From assembly GCA_048264125.1 (NCBI GenBank), contig JBLXDM010000009.1, positions 62,001-126,000 on the forward strand: a DNA stretch of 64,000 bases, read 5' to 3'. The notes beneath the pieces were generated by a model. That model ran no database searches. It had not been told where the DNA came from and worked only from the letters and a program-made list of their open reading frames with translations. How positions within the stretch are numbered: the stretch's first letter is position 1; each line of letters starts with the position of its first letter. Origin of the DNA: M1-B18 sp048264125 (GTDB lineage Bacteria; Bacillota; Clostridia; Peptostreptococcales; Natronincolaceae). Made by a program: the position numbers and the translations under genes. This document shows, one piece after another, positions 26,583 through 35,237 of the stretch.

Positions 26583-26614
26583 CAAAAAAAATGCCAAAAC
26601 CTTTGGCATTTTTG
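26583..26614 (-). terminator. Terminator of the LysM protein gene
   Basis: ATGCCAAA / TTTGGCAT stem extended by A/T pairs, with eight T on the minus strand, about 85 bases after the stop codon at 26695. Confidence 0.82.
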
Positions 26615-26694
26615 AAAATAGTTTGAAAACTCAATTATTATATTGTCTGAAATTCAGCGTTATCAGTATATATAGCCATTGTTGAAATAAATGT

Positions 26695-27867
26695 TTATTT
26701 TCCTGCTGCCTTCAATATCTTTGCCTGATGGCTAGTATCCACTAGACCATCCTTATGTCTGGTGCTGTTGAAAAAGTGAAGGTCTGAATGGCCTGTAAAA
26801 CTATTGTTGGTGATATATTGAATATCGTGGGGCATTGAGCTGGCGGAGGCTGCAATTTTCCTGTTGTCAACCTCTATAATTACTGCCCTGGTGCTCCAGC
26901 TGTAGCTTCCTCCCCAAACCTGCTTCATTATGGCGGCATCGCTGCTGGTTACAGGCTCGCAATCAGCATGGTTGGCCCCGATGGTCCTCTTCATTTTCCA
27001 ACGCTTTCCTGTGGCAAAATCAACCACTGTAAACACCTTGCCTATTGGGATAACATATTGTGCCTCCGTCCACCAATCCAAAAGCTCTCCGTATTGAGAC
27101 CCAGGAGTAGACTTTACAGCTATTTGATATACAGGTATCGTCAGTTTGTCGCCGATCTTAATAACGTGGCTTTCCTTAAGTCCATTAACCGTTAACAGCT
27201 CCTGAAAGGGTATGCCGTATTGAATGGAGATTTTCCAAAGGTCATCACCCTTTACAACCGTATGGGTTTTAAAGGTCTTTTTATTGCCATTTACCACTGC
27301 TTTAATTTCGTTGCCTTTGACTATGGTTGAAGAAGAAGGTACTGCCAGGGCCTGTCCTACATATATCAGCTCTCCTGACTTTAATCCATTGGCATTCATG
27401 AGGTCGCTTAAAGAAATATTATGCTTGCTGCTGATTAGCCAAGGAGTATCTCCCTTTACAACAACATATGGCTTAAGTGAAGAAGCTTGTAGCGGTGGAA
27501 TTTTTAGCACTTGTCCAGGATATATCTCGCTGTTTTTTGTCAAGCCGTTAAGTGAAAGAAGTCCATTTAAATCTACACCGTAGCGATTACTGATAGTCCA
27601 TGGGGTATCTCCCTTATTCACAGTATGATTTATGGCAGGCACTGTTATTTTATCCCCTATATTCAGGCTGGAAGCTGATATTAACTGAGGGTTCAGCTTA
27701 TGTAGCTGTTGCTGCGTAATATTATATCGCTGAGAAAGCTTCCACAGGGTGTCTCCGGCTGTTACTGTATGTATGCTTTGGCTTCCATAAGCTCCTATTA
27801 CTGAAGTTGTTAAAACCGTAATTACTAAGGTAGAGCCTGCCACCCACCTTGAAAATCTACTGGCCAT
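26695..27867 (-). CDS. Secreted four-LysM wall-binding protein with C-terminal domain of unknown function
   Basis: 390 residues, SD AAAGGGAGG before ATG 27867. Signal peptide (about 1-29, STLVITVLTTSVIGAYGS). Four LysM modules for peptidoglycan binding: HTVTAGDTLWKLSQRYNI, HTVNKGDTPWTISNRYGV, YVVVKGDTPWLISSKHNI and HTVVKGDDLWKISIQYGI. The final 135 residues form a separate domain with invariant-looking polar positions: HADCEPV, SWSTRAVIIEV, SMPHD, FTGHSDLHFFNSTRHKDGL and DTSHQ. The His/Asp content hints at a metal or catalytic site, but I cannot name the domain. Single gene between two terminators with its own promoter. Confidence 0.85.
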   Translation of the reverse strand: MASRFSRWVAGSTLVITVLTTSVIGAYGSQSIHTVTAGDTLWKLSQRYNITQQQLHKLNPQLISASSLNIGDKITVPAINHTVNKGDTPWTISNRYGVDLNGLLSLNGLTKNSEIYPGQVLKIPPLQASSLKPYVVVKGDTPWLISSKHNISLSDLMNANGLKSGELIYVGQALAVPSSSTIVKGNEIKAVVNGNKKTFKTHTVVKGDDLWKISIQYGIPFQELLTVNGLKESHVIKIGDKLTIPVYQIAVKSTPGSQYGELLDWWTEAQYVIPIGKVFTVVDFATGKRWKMKRTIGANHADCEPVTSSDAAIMKQVWGGSYSWSTRAVIIEVDNRKIAASASSMPHDIQYITNNSFTGHSDLHFFNSTRHKDGLVDTSHQAKILKAAGK

Positions 27868-28078
27868 TGTATCGTCCTCCCTTTAATTTTAAACTCCTTA
27901 ATAATTTCTTTACTTTTTCTTAATTTCCTTGATGTAAATATTGGAATACTAGTACCTTGCGTCATCAAAAAAGTAGGATTAGGCCTGAGGAAAATCTTCA
28001 TGGCGTAGCGGAGGAGAAGTAATATTGGATAATATTGCGACTGATGTCAACAAAGCTATATGGCAATTTTACAGAGAA
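27868..28078 (-). promoter_or_regulatory. Promoter and long leader of the LysM gene
   Basis: TTGACA (28050-28045), 17 bases, CAATAT (28027-28022) on the minus strand gives a start near 28015 and an untranslated leader of about 150 bases. The segment 27955-28015 is richer in G+C than its surroundings and looks as if it could fold, but I could not match it to a known riboswitch class. Confidence 0.6.
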
Positions 28079-28123
28079 AATAAAATCCACCCCAAAGGAT
28101 TAGCTTCCTTATGGGGTGGATTT
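28079..28123 (-). terminator. Strong terminator of the glycosidase gene
   Basis: AATAAAATCCACCCC pairs perfectly with GGGGTGGATTTTATT (15 bp), with an inner AAGGA/TCCTT pairing, immediately after the stop codon at 28126. T-rich on both sides. Confidence 0.88.
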
Positions 28124-28125
28124 TA

Positions 28126-30924
28126 TTATTGAAATAATGATTTAATTTGATAGGTTACCTCTGTGTCGGTTATATTGAACTCTACATATTTAAAGGCATC
28201 CAGAGGCGTCTTGCTGCTGTCTTTTTTGTAGCTGCCGGTGCCTATATATCTGACACCGTTTATGGCCTCGGCCTTTACCTCTCCTTCACCGTAAACCACG
28301 AAGACCCTTTTACCCTGTTGCGCCAGCTCCGTCAGCATTTCAGCAAACAGGTCCGCCTCCATTGTGTCTGAAAAGCCATTTGAACCCCAAATGGGCTTTG
28401 GCAATATGACTATTACATTATCGGTATCGGATTTTTCCACCTCATATTTCAACCATGCATATTGACGATAATTGGTTTGACGAATACCGTTGCTTCTATT
28501 GTCCATTTGAACAAAAATTGTGTTATTGTATTCAGTGTACTTAAAGCCTGCCATACCATTAAGAAATGGCTTTTTAATTCCTCCTGTAATGCTGCTATCG
28601 ACCGCATCGGTAAAGAGAGCATACTCATAATTGCTGTTTATAAGACCGCCCAGACGGTTAGACACGATTCTATCTAATAGCGTGCTGCCTTTTTTAACCC
28701 CTGTATGAGCCATAATCTTAGTTCCTTCCACCTCTGGTTGCCTGTTTAATGGGTCCAGAGCCTTCTGTCCCTCTAACGCAAGCGGCTGTACTGCCAAGGA
28801 CTTAAGCGCCTGAAGGTCGTCAAATATCAGCTTACCCTTATACTTTAGTGTTTCAACCGTCTCAACAACATAAATTCTATCCACTGCAATCGGATAAGCC
28901 AGTCCCTGAGGCAGCTGCGCCTCTAGATATTTCCAGCCTGTCCAATTGACACCTTGGGTGAAATCTACAACATGCTCTTGACCATTGGCATCCCTTACCC
29001 TACCTCTTATCCAAGCAGTAGAGGCTTCGGTTGCAAAAACTGAAAGTCCTAATCTTTCCTGCTTCTCAGTTATGCTGATTCCTCCGTTGTCATATACGAT
29101 ATATGCGGCTCTGGAGGCTTCGGTATTGGTAAAATCAAATTCTAGACCAACGCCCTTTCCTGTTTGACCGTTAGCTTCATGGGTTACTTTTCCCGTAACC
29201 TCAGCAGGGAAGCTTAAGAATGATACCTTCAAGCTCTCAAAGTTGTCTATTATAGTTTGGTTTAATCCCACCGCTACAGCTGCGTAGGCCTTAATATCAC
29301 CGTAGCTGGCCTCTAAAACAGTATTCCCCCCTACATTGCCGGCGGTATATACCCCATCCTTAAAGGTTCCTAAGTTTTGCATATCTCTCCATTGCAGGCT
29401 GCTATTGGCCAATGGAACCCGATAACCATTTGGGTCCACTCCCACTACATTTAAGCGTGTGCTTTTTCCGAGGCCCAGCTGAATTTTATTTGGATTTATT
29501 TCTATACCCGCCAGCTGATCATACACCTTCAGCTTAACCTCAGTTGTTACTCCTCTGTAATTAACCCCAACTACAATATCTCCGGTGGATTCAGGGGTAA
29601 ATAGATTGCCGTTGAAGCTTCCCTTACCAGAAATTAAGCTGTATTTCAGCTCACTGGCATTTACCGATATTGGATTATAGTATTGATCATGGGCCTTTAC
29701 ACTTATCTCCCTAGCTAATCCTGCAAAGGTTGCAGGAAAATCAGTCTCAGCAACTATTCCGGTAAGACTGCCGGGAGCGGCCTTTGAAACCACAGCTAAC
29801 CCATTTATGATCCTTCTTTCAGAACCATCGGAGGGATAATTTACAAGTGTCGGTATAAAGGTTCCTAGGCTTCTGGATACCATTGTAGTAGAGCCTCCAC
29901 CGTCCATTATTACAGCCTCATTGCTGCCCAGCTCAATCATAAGCTTGGCTAGCTTTTGCCCGTCCATTCCCTTAAAGAACTGATTTCTGCCGTCAACCGC
30001 CACCATGATCAGCTGAGTGCCGTCCTTAGTAACTCCTACAGCAGTTCTTGGATGATTTCCGGTAACAGTCTGTGTAAAGGGAACAACCTGACCATTTTTA
30101 ACCAGCTGAGTGCCGCCCCCCATAGCCAGCTTAATATTCTCTATGTCTGGCGTATAGCCCAGCTCAATTTCGTCTCCTACTTCAAGGGCATTAAAGATCT
30201 CCTGTCCCTTTGTTCCAACTGCAAATAGCACATATCCGTTTTCAGGAATTTCTACAGCTGGCTGTCCTAGTCTTATTTCTACTACAATATTGTCTACGAT
30301 AACTGCCTCGACTATATCCTGTCGTGTTTCTGTTGCCCCCGGTGAGGTTTGTCCCCAATTTCTGTCCACCAAGGTGGTCATCCTGAATTCCCAGGTCAAT
30401 TTATTTACTGCATCAATCGGAAGGGTTGTCCCCTTTGTCTTGTTGTTTAAAAAAGCCTGCAGCTTCATATAATCGGTGAAGGCAGTATTTGTATTATATA
30501 CAAATAGGCTTGCAAAATTCTGGTCTATAACAGAGCTGCTGAGCATCCTCCCATCCTGCACCATTATTCCCATAGGGGAATCCGGTGTTGTCAAATAAAA
30601 GAAATCCCCATTGATTGCTCCGACTACATTATTATGTACCTTAGACATTGTTGAGAGGGTTTCCTTCGTCTGCAACCCATTGGAGCTCTGCAATAGCTGT
30701 AGTCCAGTAGAAGCGTCCTTTAAATCCACGTATAGTACATTTATATTCGCCCATCCGTTTTCTGTAAACCTTACAATATGCTGTTGTGTTACACCGCTGG
30801 ATAGTTTTTCTGTATTTATTTTTTGATGTATTAGCTCTTCTCCATAAACCAAACCTGTCATTGAAGTAAACAGCAGCGCAGTAGACAGAAGTGTAGCTGC
30901 TATTTTCTTTTTAAGCATTGGCAT
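28126..30924 (-). CDS. Secreted phosphodiester glycosidase (NAGPA-like) multidomain protein
   Basis: 932 residues with a signal peptide (KKKIAATLLSTALLFTSMTG). Residues about 90-385 carry the phosphodiester glycosidase fold found in NAGPA and clostridial exopolysaccharide proteins: GAINGDFFYLTTPDSPMGI, MGGGTQLVKNGQ, HPRTAVGVTKDG and IMDGGGSTTMV. Two Ig-like segments follow (about 390-555), then a sandwich like a carbohydrate-binding module (IIDNFESLKV onward, to about 710) and a C-terminal piece (about 740-932) that resembles the outer part of secreted metallophosphoesterases but lacks their metal-binding His clusters. Probably cleaves or modifies wall or capsule polymers linked by phosphodiesters. 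Near csaB and tagA, which also act on wall polymers. Confidence 0.87.
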   Translation of the reverse strand: MPMLKKKIAATLLSTALLFTSMTGLVYGEELIHQKINTEKLSSGVTQQHIVRFTENGWANINVLYVDLKDASTGLQLLQSSNGLQTKETLSTMSKVHNNVVGAINGDFFYLTTPDSPMGIMVQDGRMLSSSVIDQNFASLFVYNTNTAFTDYMKLQAFLNNKTKGTTLPIDAVNKLTWEFRMTTLVDRNWGQTSPGATETRQDIVEAVIVDNIVVEIRLGQPAVEIPENGYVLFAVGTKGQEIFNALEVGDEIELGYTPDIENIKLAMGGGTQLVKNGQVVPFTQTVTGNHPRTAVGVTKDGTQLIMVAVDGRNQFFKGMDGQKLAKLMIELGSNEAVIMDGGGSTTMVSRSLGTFIPTLVNYPSDGSERRIINGLAVVSKAAPGSLTGIVAETDFPATFAGLAREISVKAHDQYYNPISVNASELKYSLISGKGSFNGNLFTPESTGDIVVGVNYRGVTTEVKLKVYDQLAGIEINPNKIQLGLGKSTRLNVVGVDPNGYRVPLANSSLQWRDMQNLGTFKDGVYTAGNVGGNTVLEASYGDIKAYAAVAVGLNQTIIDNFESLKVSFLSFPAEVTGKVTHEANGQTGKGVGLEFDFTNTEASRAAYIVYDNGGISITEKQERLGLSVFATEASTAWIRGRVRDANGQEHVVDFTQGVNWTGWKYLEAQLPQGLAYPIAVDRIYVVETVETLKYKGKLIFDDLQALKSLAVQPLALEGQKALDPLNRQPEVEGTKIMAHTGVKKGSTLLDRIVSNRLGGLINSNYEYALFTDAVDSSITGGIKKPFLNGMAGFKYTEYNNTIFVQMDNRSNGIRQTNYRQYAWLKYEVEKSDTDNVIVILPKPIWGSNGFSDTMEADLFAEMLTELAQQGKRVFVVYGEGEVKAEAINGVRYIGTGSYKKDSSKTPLDAFKYVEFNITDTEVTYQIKSLFQ

Positions 30925-31065
30925 TCTTTTCGTCCTCCTTGTTGTTAGCTTTGTGGAAGCATTGATTACACTTAATTATATAATATCACCTACAAAATAC
31001 CATTACAGGGAGATTACAATTTGATGAAGTTTTCTTCTTTATTATTATTTATCAATTTCAAACAA

Positions 31066-31096
31066 AAATGACATACCTTATTTAGGATATGTCATT
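31066..31096 (-). terminator. Terminator after the PrcB-like gene
   Basis: AATGACATA-CCT / AGGATATGTCATT with a short loop, followed by five T on the minus strand, just past the stop at 31105. Confidence 0.8.
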
Positions 31097-31104
31097 AATA
31101 TTTA

Positions 31105-31575
31105 CTATTTGTAGGTTACCTGAAGATCAATCTTGATTGGAAGCTCCTTCAAATCCGTTTTTGCAATTATGTATGGATATGAAGGCACCTGTGGAACCAG
31201 TTCCTCAGGCTTGGGGTCTGTGAATATCGCATGAACCACCAGCTTTGTTTCATCATTTTCCTTCTCAAGTACTATTTTATCTATATCAACCATATAACCA
31301 CCAGTAAGCTTTTCTCCTCTGGTTACGATTACGTACACCTGATCCTCAACCTTTGCTGCTAATGCTCTTTCCAGCATTTTGTATCTTGGCAAAATCTGTA
31401 CAATTTTTTCCGGAACCTCAGTTTCTTCTAATACTGCATAGCTTACCTGCTTATCTCCTCCTGAAATAAGCCTTGGTACATATCTTACCATTAGTGCAAC
31501 AGCTGCTATTATTAATATCACCATAATCAGCAGCTTCCAATTAATTGTTGGAAATTTGGGCATCTTACCTTTCAT
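31105..31575 (-). CDS. Membrane-anchored protein with PrcB-like C-terminal domain
   Basis: 156 residues, SD AAGGGGGG before ATG 31575. One membrane helix (WKLLIMVILIIAAVALMV, about 14-31). The remainder matches the pattern of the PrcB C-terminal domain, named from the Treponema dentilisin protease complex: VYVIVTRGEKLTGGYMVDI, then a strand-rich section with FTDPKPEELVPQVPSYPYII. Function in Firmicutes is unknown; in Treponema PrcB stabilises a protease. Single-gene unit between two terminators. Confidence 0.75.
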   Translation of the reverse strand: MKGKMPKFPTINWKLLIMVILIIAAVALMVRYVPRLISGGDKQVSYAVLEETEVPEKIVQILPRYKMLERALAAKVEDQVYVIVTRGEKLTGGYMVDIDKIVLEKENDETKLVVHAIFTDPKPEELVPQVPSYPYIIAKTDLKELPIKIDLQVTYK

Positions 31576-31675
31576 TTTCCTTCCCCCCTTACTTTTAAAA
31601 ATACGATTCTTGCTATATGTTTATTCAGTACAAGTGGGAAATATTCAAGACAAGGTCAGATATGTGAAAAAATAA

Positions 31676-31714
31676 CCCCGCAGAAACTAGGTCATCTTCC
31701 TAACTTCTGCGGGG
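31676..31714 (-). terminator. Terminator of sodA
   Basis: CCCCGCAGAA-acTAGG pairs with CCTAacTTCTGCGGGG around a short loop; TTATTTTTT follows on the minus strand. Lies 16 bases after the sod stop codon. Confidence 0.88.
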
Positions 31715-31729
31715 CTTTAATTCTTGCTG

Positions 31730-32341
31730 CTATACTAAGCTACTATACATCTCACTTACATAATCCCAATTCACGACATTCCACCATGCTTGAATATAGT
31801 CAGGTCTCTTATTTTGATACTTCAGATAATAGGCATGCTCCCAAACGTCCAGTCCTAAAAGAATTTTATTGCCCTCCATTAAAGGATTGTCTTGATTAGG
31901 GGTTGAAACCACCTCCAGCTTATGATCCTTATTGATAATCAACCAAGCCCAACCGCTGCCGAAGCGGGTTGCTGCTGCCTTGTTGAAGGTCTCCTTAAAG
32001 GCTTCAAAGCTTCCGAAGCCTTCATTAATTGCCTCCAGCAGTTCTCCCTTTGGCTCTCCGCCGCCATTTGGAGATAAAAGCCTCCAGAATAAGCTGTGAT
32101 TGAAATGCCCTCCTCCGTTATTTCTTACTACCCAATAAATATCTTTAGGTAGCTCATCCAATGAGCTTAAGAGCTCCTCCAGTCCCTTTTCTCTTAAAGC
32201 TTCATACTTCTCAAGGGCGCCATTCAGATTATTAATATAGGCCTGATGATGCTTTGTATGGTGTATTTCCATTGTTTCTTTATCGATATGAGGCTCAAGG
32301 GCATCATATGCGTATTCTAAGCTTGGTAATTTGTATGTCAT
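31730..32341 (-). CDS. sodA: Superoxide dismutase [Mn/Fe]
   Basis: 203 residues. Converts superoxide to peroxide and oxygen. Metal ligand positions are visible: His in MEIHHTKHHQAYI, His in NHSLFWRLL, and Asp and His in LDVWEHAYYLKYQNKRPDY. No signal peptide, so cytoplasmic. GGHFNHS has Gly-His where many Mn enzymes have a different pair; metal choice cannot be decided by eye. SD TAGGAGG. A Fur-type box about 60 bases upstream suggests iron or oxidative control, sensible for a strict anaerobe, which also has rubrerythrin at 58845. Confidence 0.96.
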   Translation of the reverse strand: MTYKLPSLEYAYDALEPHIDKETMEIHHTKHHQAYINNLNGALEKYEALREKGLEELLSSLDELPKDIYWVVRNNGGGHFNHSLFWRLLSPNGGGEPKGELLEAINEGFGSFEAFKETFNKAAATRFGSGWAWLIINKDHKLEVVSTPNQDNPLMEGNKILLGLDVWEHAYYLKYQNKRPDYIQAWWNVVNWDYVSEMYSSLV

Positions 32342-32398
32342 AGTTTATACCTCCTAAGGTTTATTTCGTTTTTCCTTAGTAAATATATTCCCACTAAA

Positions 32399-32417
32399 GA
32401 TAATGATAATCATTTAT
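32399..32417 (-). promoter_or_regulatory. Fur-type operator upstream of sodA
   Basis: GATAATGATAATCATTTAT on the plus strand matches the classical Fur box GATAATGATAATCATTATC in 16 or 17 of 19 positions, and the 7-1-7 core TGATAAT-C-ATTTATA in 12 of 14. It lies about 58 bases before the sodA start, on the promoter side. Confidence 0.7.
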
Positions 32418-32444
32418 ATTTAACTTTTTATTTGAATAAGAAAA

Positions 32445-32484
32445 CCCCTATAGTAATCAGATAATAACCTGACTACTGTAGGGG
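32445..32484 (-). terminator. Terminator of the transketolase operon
   Basis: CCCCTATAGTAATCAG pairs with CTGACTACTGTAGGGG using two G-U pairs, then TTTTCTTATT on the minus strand, about 55 bases past the stop at 32539. Confidence 0.82.
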
Positions 32485-32538
32485 CAAATAAAAGTGTTTA
32501 GGATTTGAGCGTGTCAAACAAAGCGTCCCCTTGGCAGG

Positions 32539-33480
32539 TTATTTTTGTTTGATTACTTCCCTGACAGCCTCTGCTATTGCTGCTGCCGTAAGATTGTATT
32601 TAGTAAGAAGCTCTTCGGGCTTTCCTGATTCGCCGAAGGTATCCTTTGTGCCTACCTTTCTCATCGGTACGGGGAAGGTTTCTACTACTACCTCCGCCAC
32701 GGCTGAGCCTAGACCACCAACAACGTTGTGCTCCTCTGCGGTTACGATAGCCCCGGTCTTTTTTGCTGTGGCAGCTATTAACGCCCTATCTATCGGCTTA
32801 ATGGTATGGATATTTACCACCTCAGCATTGATTCCCTCAGCTGCCAGTGCTTCTGCTGCCTCCAGGGCTTTGCTTACCATAATGCCAGTTGCTACTATGG
32901 TGACATCCTTGCCCTCTTTAAGTACTACGCCCTTGCCTATTTCAAACTTATAGCTATTTTCATCATTTATGGTAGGAACTGCTGATCTGCCTAATCTTAC
33001 ATAAACAGGACCATGATACTCTGCTATTGCATGTATTGCAGCCTTTGTCTCTACGCCATCTGCCGGAACTATTACCGTCATATTGGGGATTACCCTCATG
33101 CAGGCGATATCCTCCAGTGCTTGATGAGAGGCACCGTCTTCACCTACTGTTATACCAGCGTGAGTGGCACATACCTTTACATTCAGCTTTGGATATGCCA
33201 GTGAGTTTCTGATGATCTCAAAGGCCCTGCCGGACGCGAACATTGCAAAGGTGCTGGCAAATGGAATTTTTCCAGATGCCGCCAAGCCTGCTGAAATGCC
33301 GATTAGATTTTGCTCTGCTATTCCTACATTAAAAAATCTTTCGGGATATGTCTTGCTAAAATCATAGGTTTTAGTAGATTTTGAAAGGTCTGCATCTAAA
33401 ACCACTACATTGTCATATTTTTTACCTACCTCCAGCAATGCTTCTCCGTAGGCGTCTCTCGTTGCTACTGCCTTTGTCAT
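32539..33480 (-). CDS. Transketolase, C-terminal subunit
   Basis: 313 residues covering the pyrimidine-binding and C-terminal domains of transketolase (GISAGLAASGKIPFASTFAMF, VGEDGASHQALEDIACMRVIPNMTV, TAEEHNVVGGLGSAVAE). With the N-terminal subunit it forms a split transketolase of the type usual in Clostridia and archaea, exchanging two-carbon units in the pentose phosphate pathway. Its ATG shares one base with the TAA of the upstream gene, so translation is coupled. Confidence 0.95.
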   Translation of the reverse strand: MTKAVATRDAYGEALLEVGKKYDNVVVLDADLSKSTKTYDFSKTYPERFFNVGIAEQNLIGISAGLAASGKIPFASTFAMFASGRAFEIIRNSLAYPKLNVKVCATHAGITVGEDGASHQALEDIACMRVIPNMTVIVPADGVETKAAIHAIAEYHGPVYVRLGRSAVPTINDENSYKFEIGKGVVLKEGKDVTIVATGIMVSKALEAAEALAAEGINAEVVNIHTIKPIDRALIAATAKKTGAIVTAEEHNVVGGLGSAVAEVVVETFPVPMRKVGTKDTFGESGKPEELLTKYNLTAAAIAEAVREVIKQK

Positions 33481-34301
33481 TATCTTGCACCTCCCAATTC
33501 AGCTAATGCCTTTTCAGCATCTTCCTTCTTTGGCGCATTGCCATGCCAGCCAACTGCATTTTCCATGAAGGAAACGCCCTTGCCCTTTACTGTGTGGGCC
33601 AGGATTAGTGTAGGCTTAAGCTTTGCATTCTTAGCCTTTTCCAGTGCAGCTACTATTTCCTCCAGCTTATGTCCATCTATTTCGACAACATTCCAGCCGA
33701 AGGCTCTAAATTTATCTGCTACTGGAGCAACCCCCATAACCACTTCATTTGGACCGTCTATTTGCAGACCATTTAAGTCAATAAAGGCTGTCAAATTATC
33801 CAGCTTGAAATGAGCTGCCGCCATAGCAGCCTCCCAAACCAGACCCTCCTGTAATTCTCCATCCCCCAGCAATGTGTAAATTCTTGATGGTTTGTTGTCT
33901 AGCTTAGCTGCCAAGGCCATACCCAAGGATGAAGAAAAGCCCTGTCCTAAGGAACCGGTGGACATTTCAACCCCCGGAGTTCCCTTCATGTCAGGATGCC
34001 CCTGTAGCATTGCGTCAACCTTTCTAAGCTTACCAAGCTCCTCCTTTGGAAAGTAGCCCTTTTCAGCCAGCGCAGCATACAATACAGGAGCTGCATGTCC
34101 CTTTGACAACACGAAACGATCACGATCCTCCCATTTTGGGTTTTGGGGATCTATATTCATTTCATGGAAGTATAGAACCGTCAATATGTCTGCCGCTGAT
34201 AAGGACCCGCCTGGATGGCCGGAACCAGCTTCATGCAGCATTTCAATAATATCCCTACGGATTGCTGTAGAAATATCCTGTAAAGCCTTATAATCTACCA
34301 T
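33480..34301 (-). CDS. Transketolase, N-terminal (ThDP pyrophosphate-binding) subunit
   Basis: 273 residues. Thiamine diphosphate/Mg binding motif GDGELQEGLVWEAAMAAAHFKLDNL near 150 and the substrate histidines in SGHPGGSLSAADIL, KGHAAPVLY and GHPDMKGTPGVEMSTGSLGQG. Begins 21 bases after the YitT-like gene (SD TAGGAGG) and overlaps the C-terminal subunit by one base. Placement with envelope genes suggests shared regulation or simply read-through. Confidence 0.95.
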   Translation of the reverse strand: MVDYKALQDISTAIRRDIIEMLHEAGSGHPGGSLSAADILTVLYFHEMNIDPQNPKWEDRDRFVLSKGHAAPVLYAALAEKGYFPKEELGKLRKVDAMLQGHPDMKGTPGVEMSTGSLGQGFSSSLGMALAAKLDNKPSRIYTLLGDGELQEGLVWEAAMAAAHFKLDNLTAFIDLNGLQIDGPNEVVMGVAPVADKFRAFGWNVVEIDGHKLEEIVAALEKAKNAKLKPTLILAHTVKGKGVSFMENAVGWHGNAPKKEDAEKALAELGGAR

Positions 34302-34322
34302 AGCTTATTCCTCCTAAAAAAT

Positions 34323-35183
34323 TTATTTTATTTCCTTAAAGCCCTCACCTAAAACCTCATGGACGGTTGTAACCATGATGAAGGCCCTTTTATCTACGTT
34401 ATGTACCAGCTCCTTCAGCTTTGCCACCTGCACTCTATTTACTACACATAGCAGAACATCCCGCTTGCTGCCGGTATAGAGGCCCCTTCCCTCAAGAACA
34501 GTAACTCCTCTTCCTATTTCATTCAATATAGTTCTTCCGATTTCCTCTGATTTACTGGAAATGATATAAAAGGCTTTTCCATAGCCTAATCCTTCAACGA
34601 TAAAATCCGCCAGCTTGACCAATATGTATAATGTTATCACCGAATATAGCGAGGTTTCTACCTTCCTCTCAACCAGTCCCGCCAATGCCACGATGACCAA
34701 GTCCAGTCCCATCATAAGCTTTGATGTGCTTATGTTGGGGAAGTATTTATTCAATATGGCTCCTGCTAAATCTGTACCACCAGTGGTGCCACCATATCTA
34801 AAGACAAAGCCTAAACCCACCCCCATTATAACACCGCCATATATGGCAGCCAATAGGATATCCCCGGTTACCGCCACCCCATCGCCAAAAAAAGTAATAA
34901 ATAAACGAATAAAGGCTGAAAGCACCAGCGTTGCATAGGCGGTCTTTACTCCGAATACCTTTCCCAGCACCATGATTCCTATTATGAAGAGGGGAATATT
35001 AATGGCTAGGTTTGTAATGTCTATCGGTATTCCCGTTAGCTTCTGCACAATAATCGCCAAACCCGTTACTCCTCCGGGTGCAATGGTATTGGGCTCCAGA
35101 AAGAAATACAGGCTAAAGGCCATTAAACCACAGCCCAGGGTTATCCAAAGATACTCAAAAAACTTATGCTTACCTTTACTCAT
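34323..35183 (-). CDS. YitT family membrane protein with DUF2179 C-terminal domain
   Basis: 286 residues. About five or six membrane helices (LWITLGCGLMAFSLYFFLE, LAINIPLFIIGIMVLGKVFG, ILLAAIYGGVIMGVGLGFVF and others) form the YitT domain, marked by PGGVTGLAIIVQKLTG and FRYGGTTGGTDLAG. The last 80 residues (YIISSKSEEIGRTILNEIGRGVTVLEG ... MVTTVHEVLGEGF) are the cytoplasmic DUF2179 domain, resembling a small-ligand sensor. Transport substrate is unknown. Lies between the tagA-like and transketolase genes with short gaps. Confidence 0.9.
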   Translation of the reverse strand: MSKGKHKFFEYLWITLGCGLMAFSLYFFLEPNTIAPGGVTGLAIIVQKLTGIPIDITNLAINIPLFIIGIMVLGKVFGVKTAYATLVLSAFIRLFITFFGDGVAVTGDILLAAIYGGVIMGVGLGFVFRYGGTTGGTDLAGAILNKYFPNISTSKLMMGLDLVIVALAGLVERKVETSLYSVITLYILVKLADFIVEGLGYGKAFYIISSKSEEIGRTILNEIGRGVTVLEGRGLYTGSKRDVLLCVVNRVQVAKLKELVHNVDKRAFIMVTTVHEVLGEGFKEIK

Positions 35184-35237
35184 ACTGCTACCTCCACAAA
35201 GTCCCCTTTTATTTGATGCGCTTCACTTCACTAACCC

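Noticed and set aside
27955..28060. Known riboswitch (c-di-GMP, c-di-AMP, SAM, lysine, TPP or others) before the LysM gene
   Set aside because: Conserved core sequences of these classes were not found in order on the minus strand; kept only as an unassigned leader.
32486..32536. Fragment AAGCGTCCCC near 32516 as another copy of the GGGGACGG repeat
   Set aside because: Too short a match and no inverted partner nearby.
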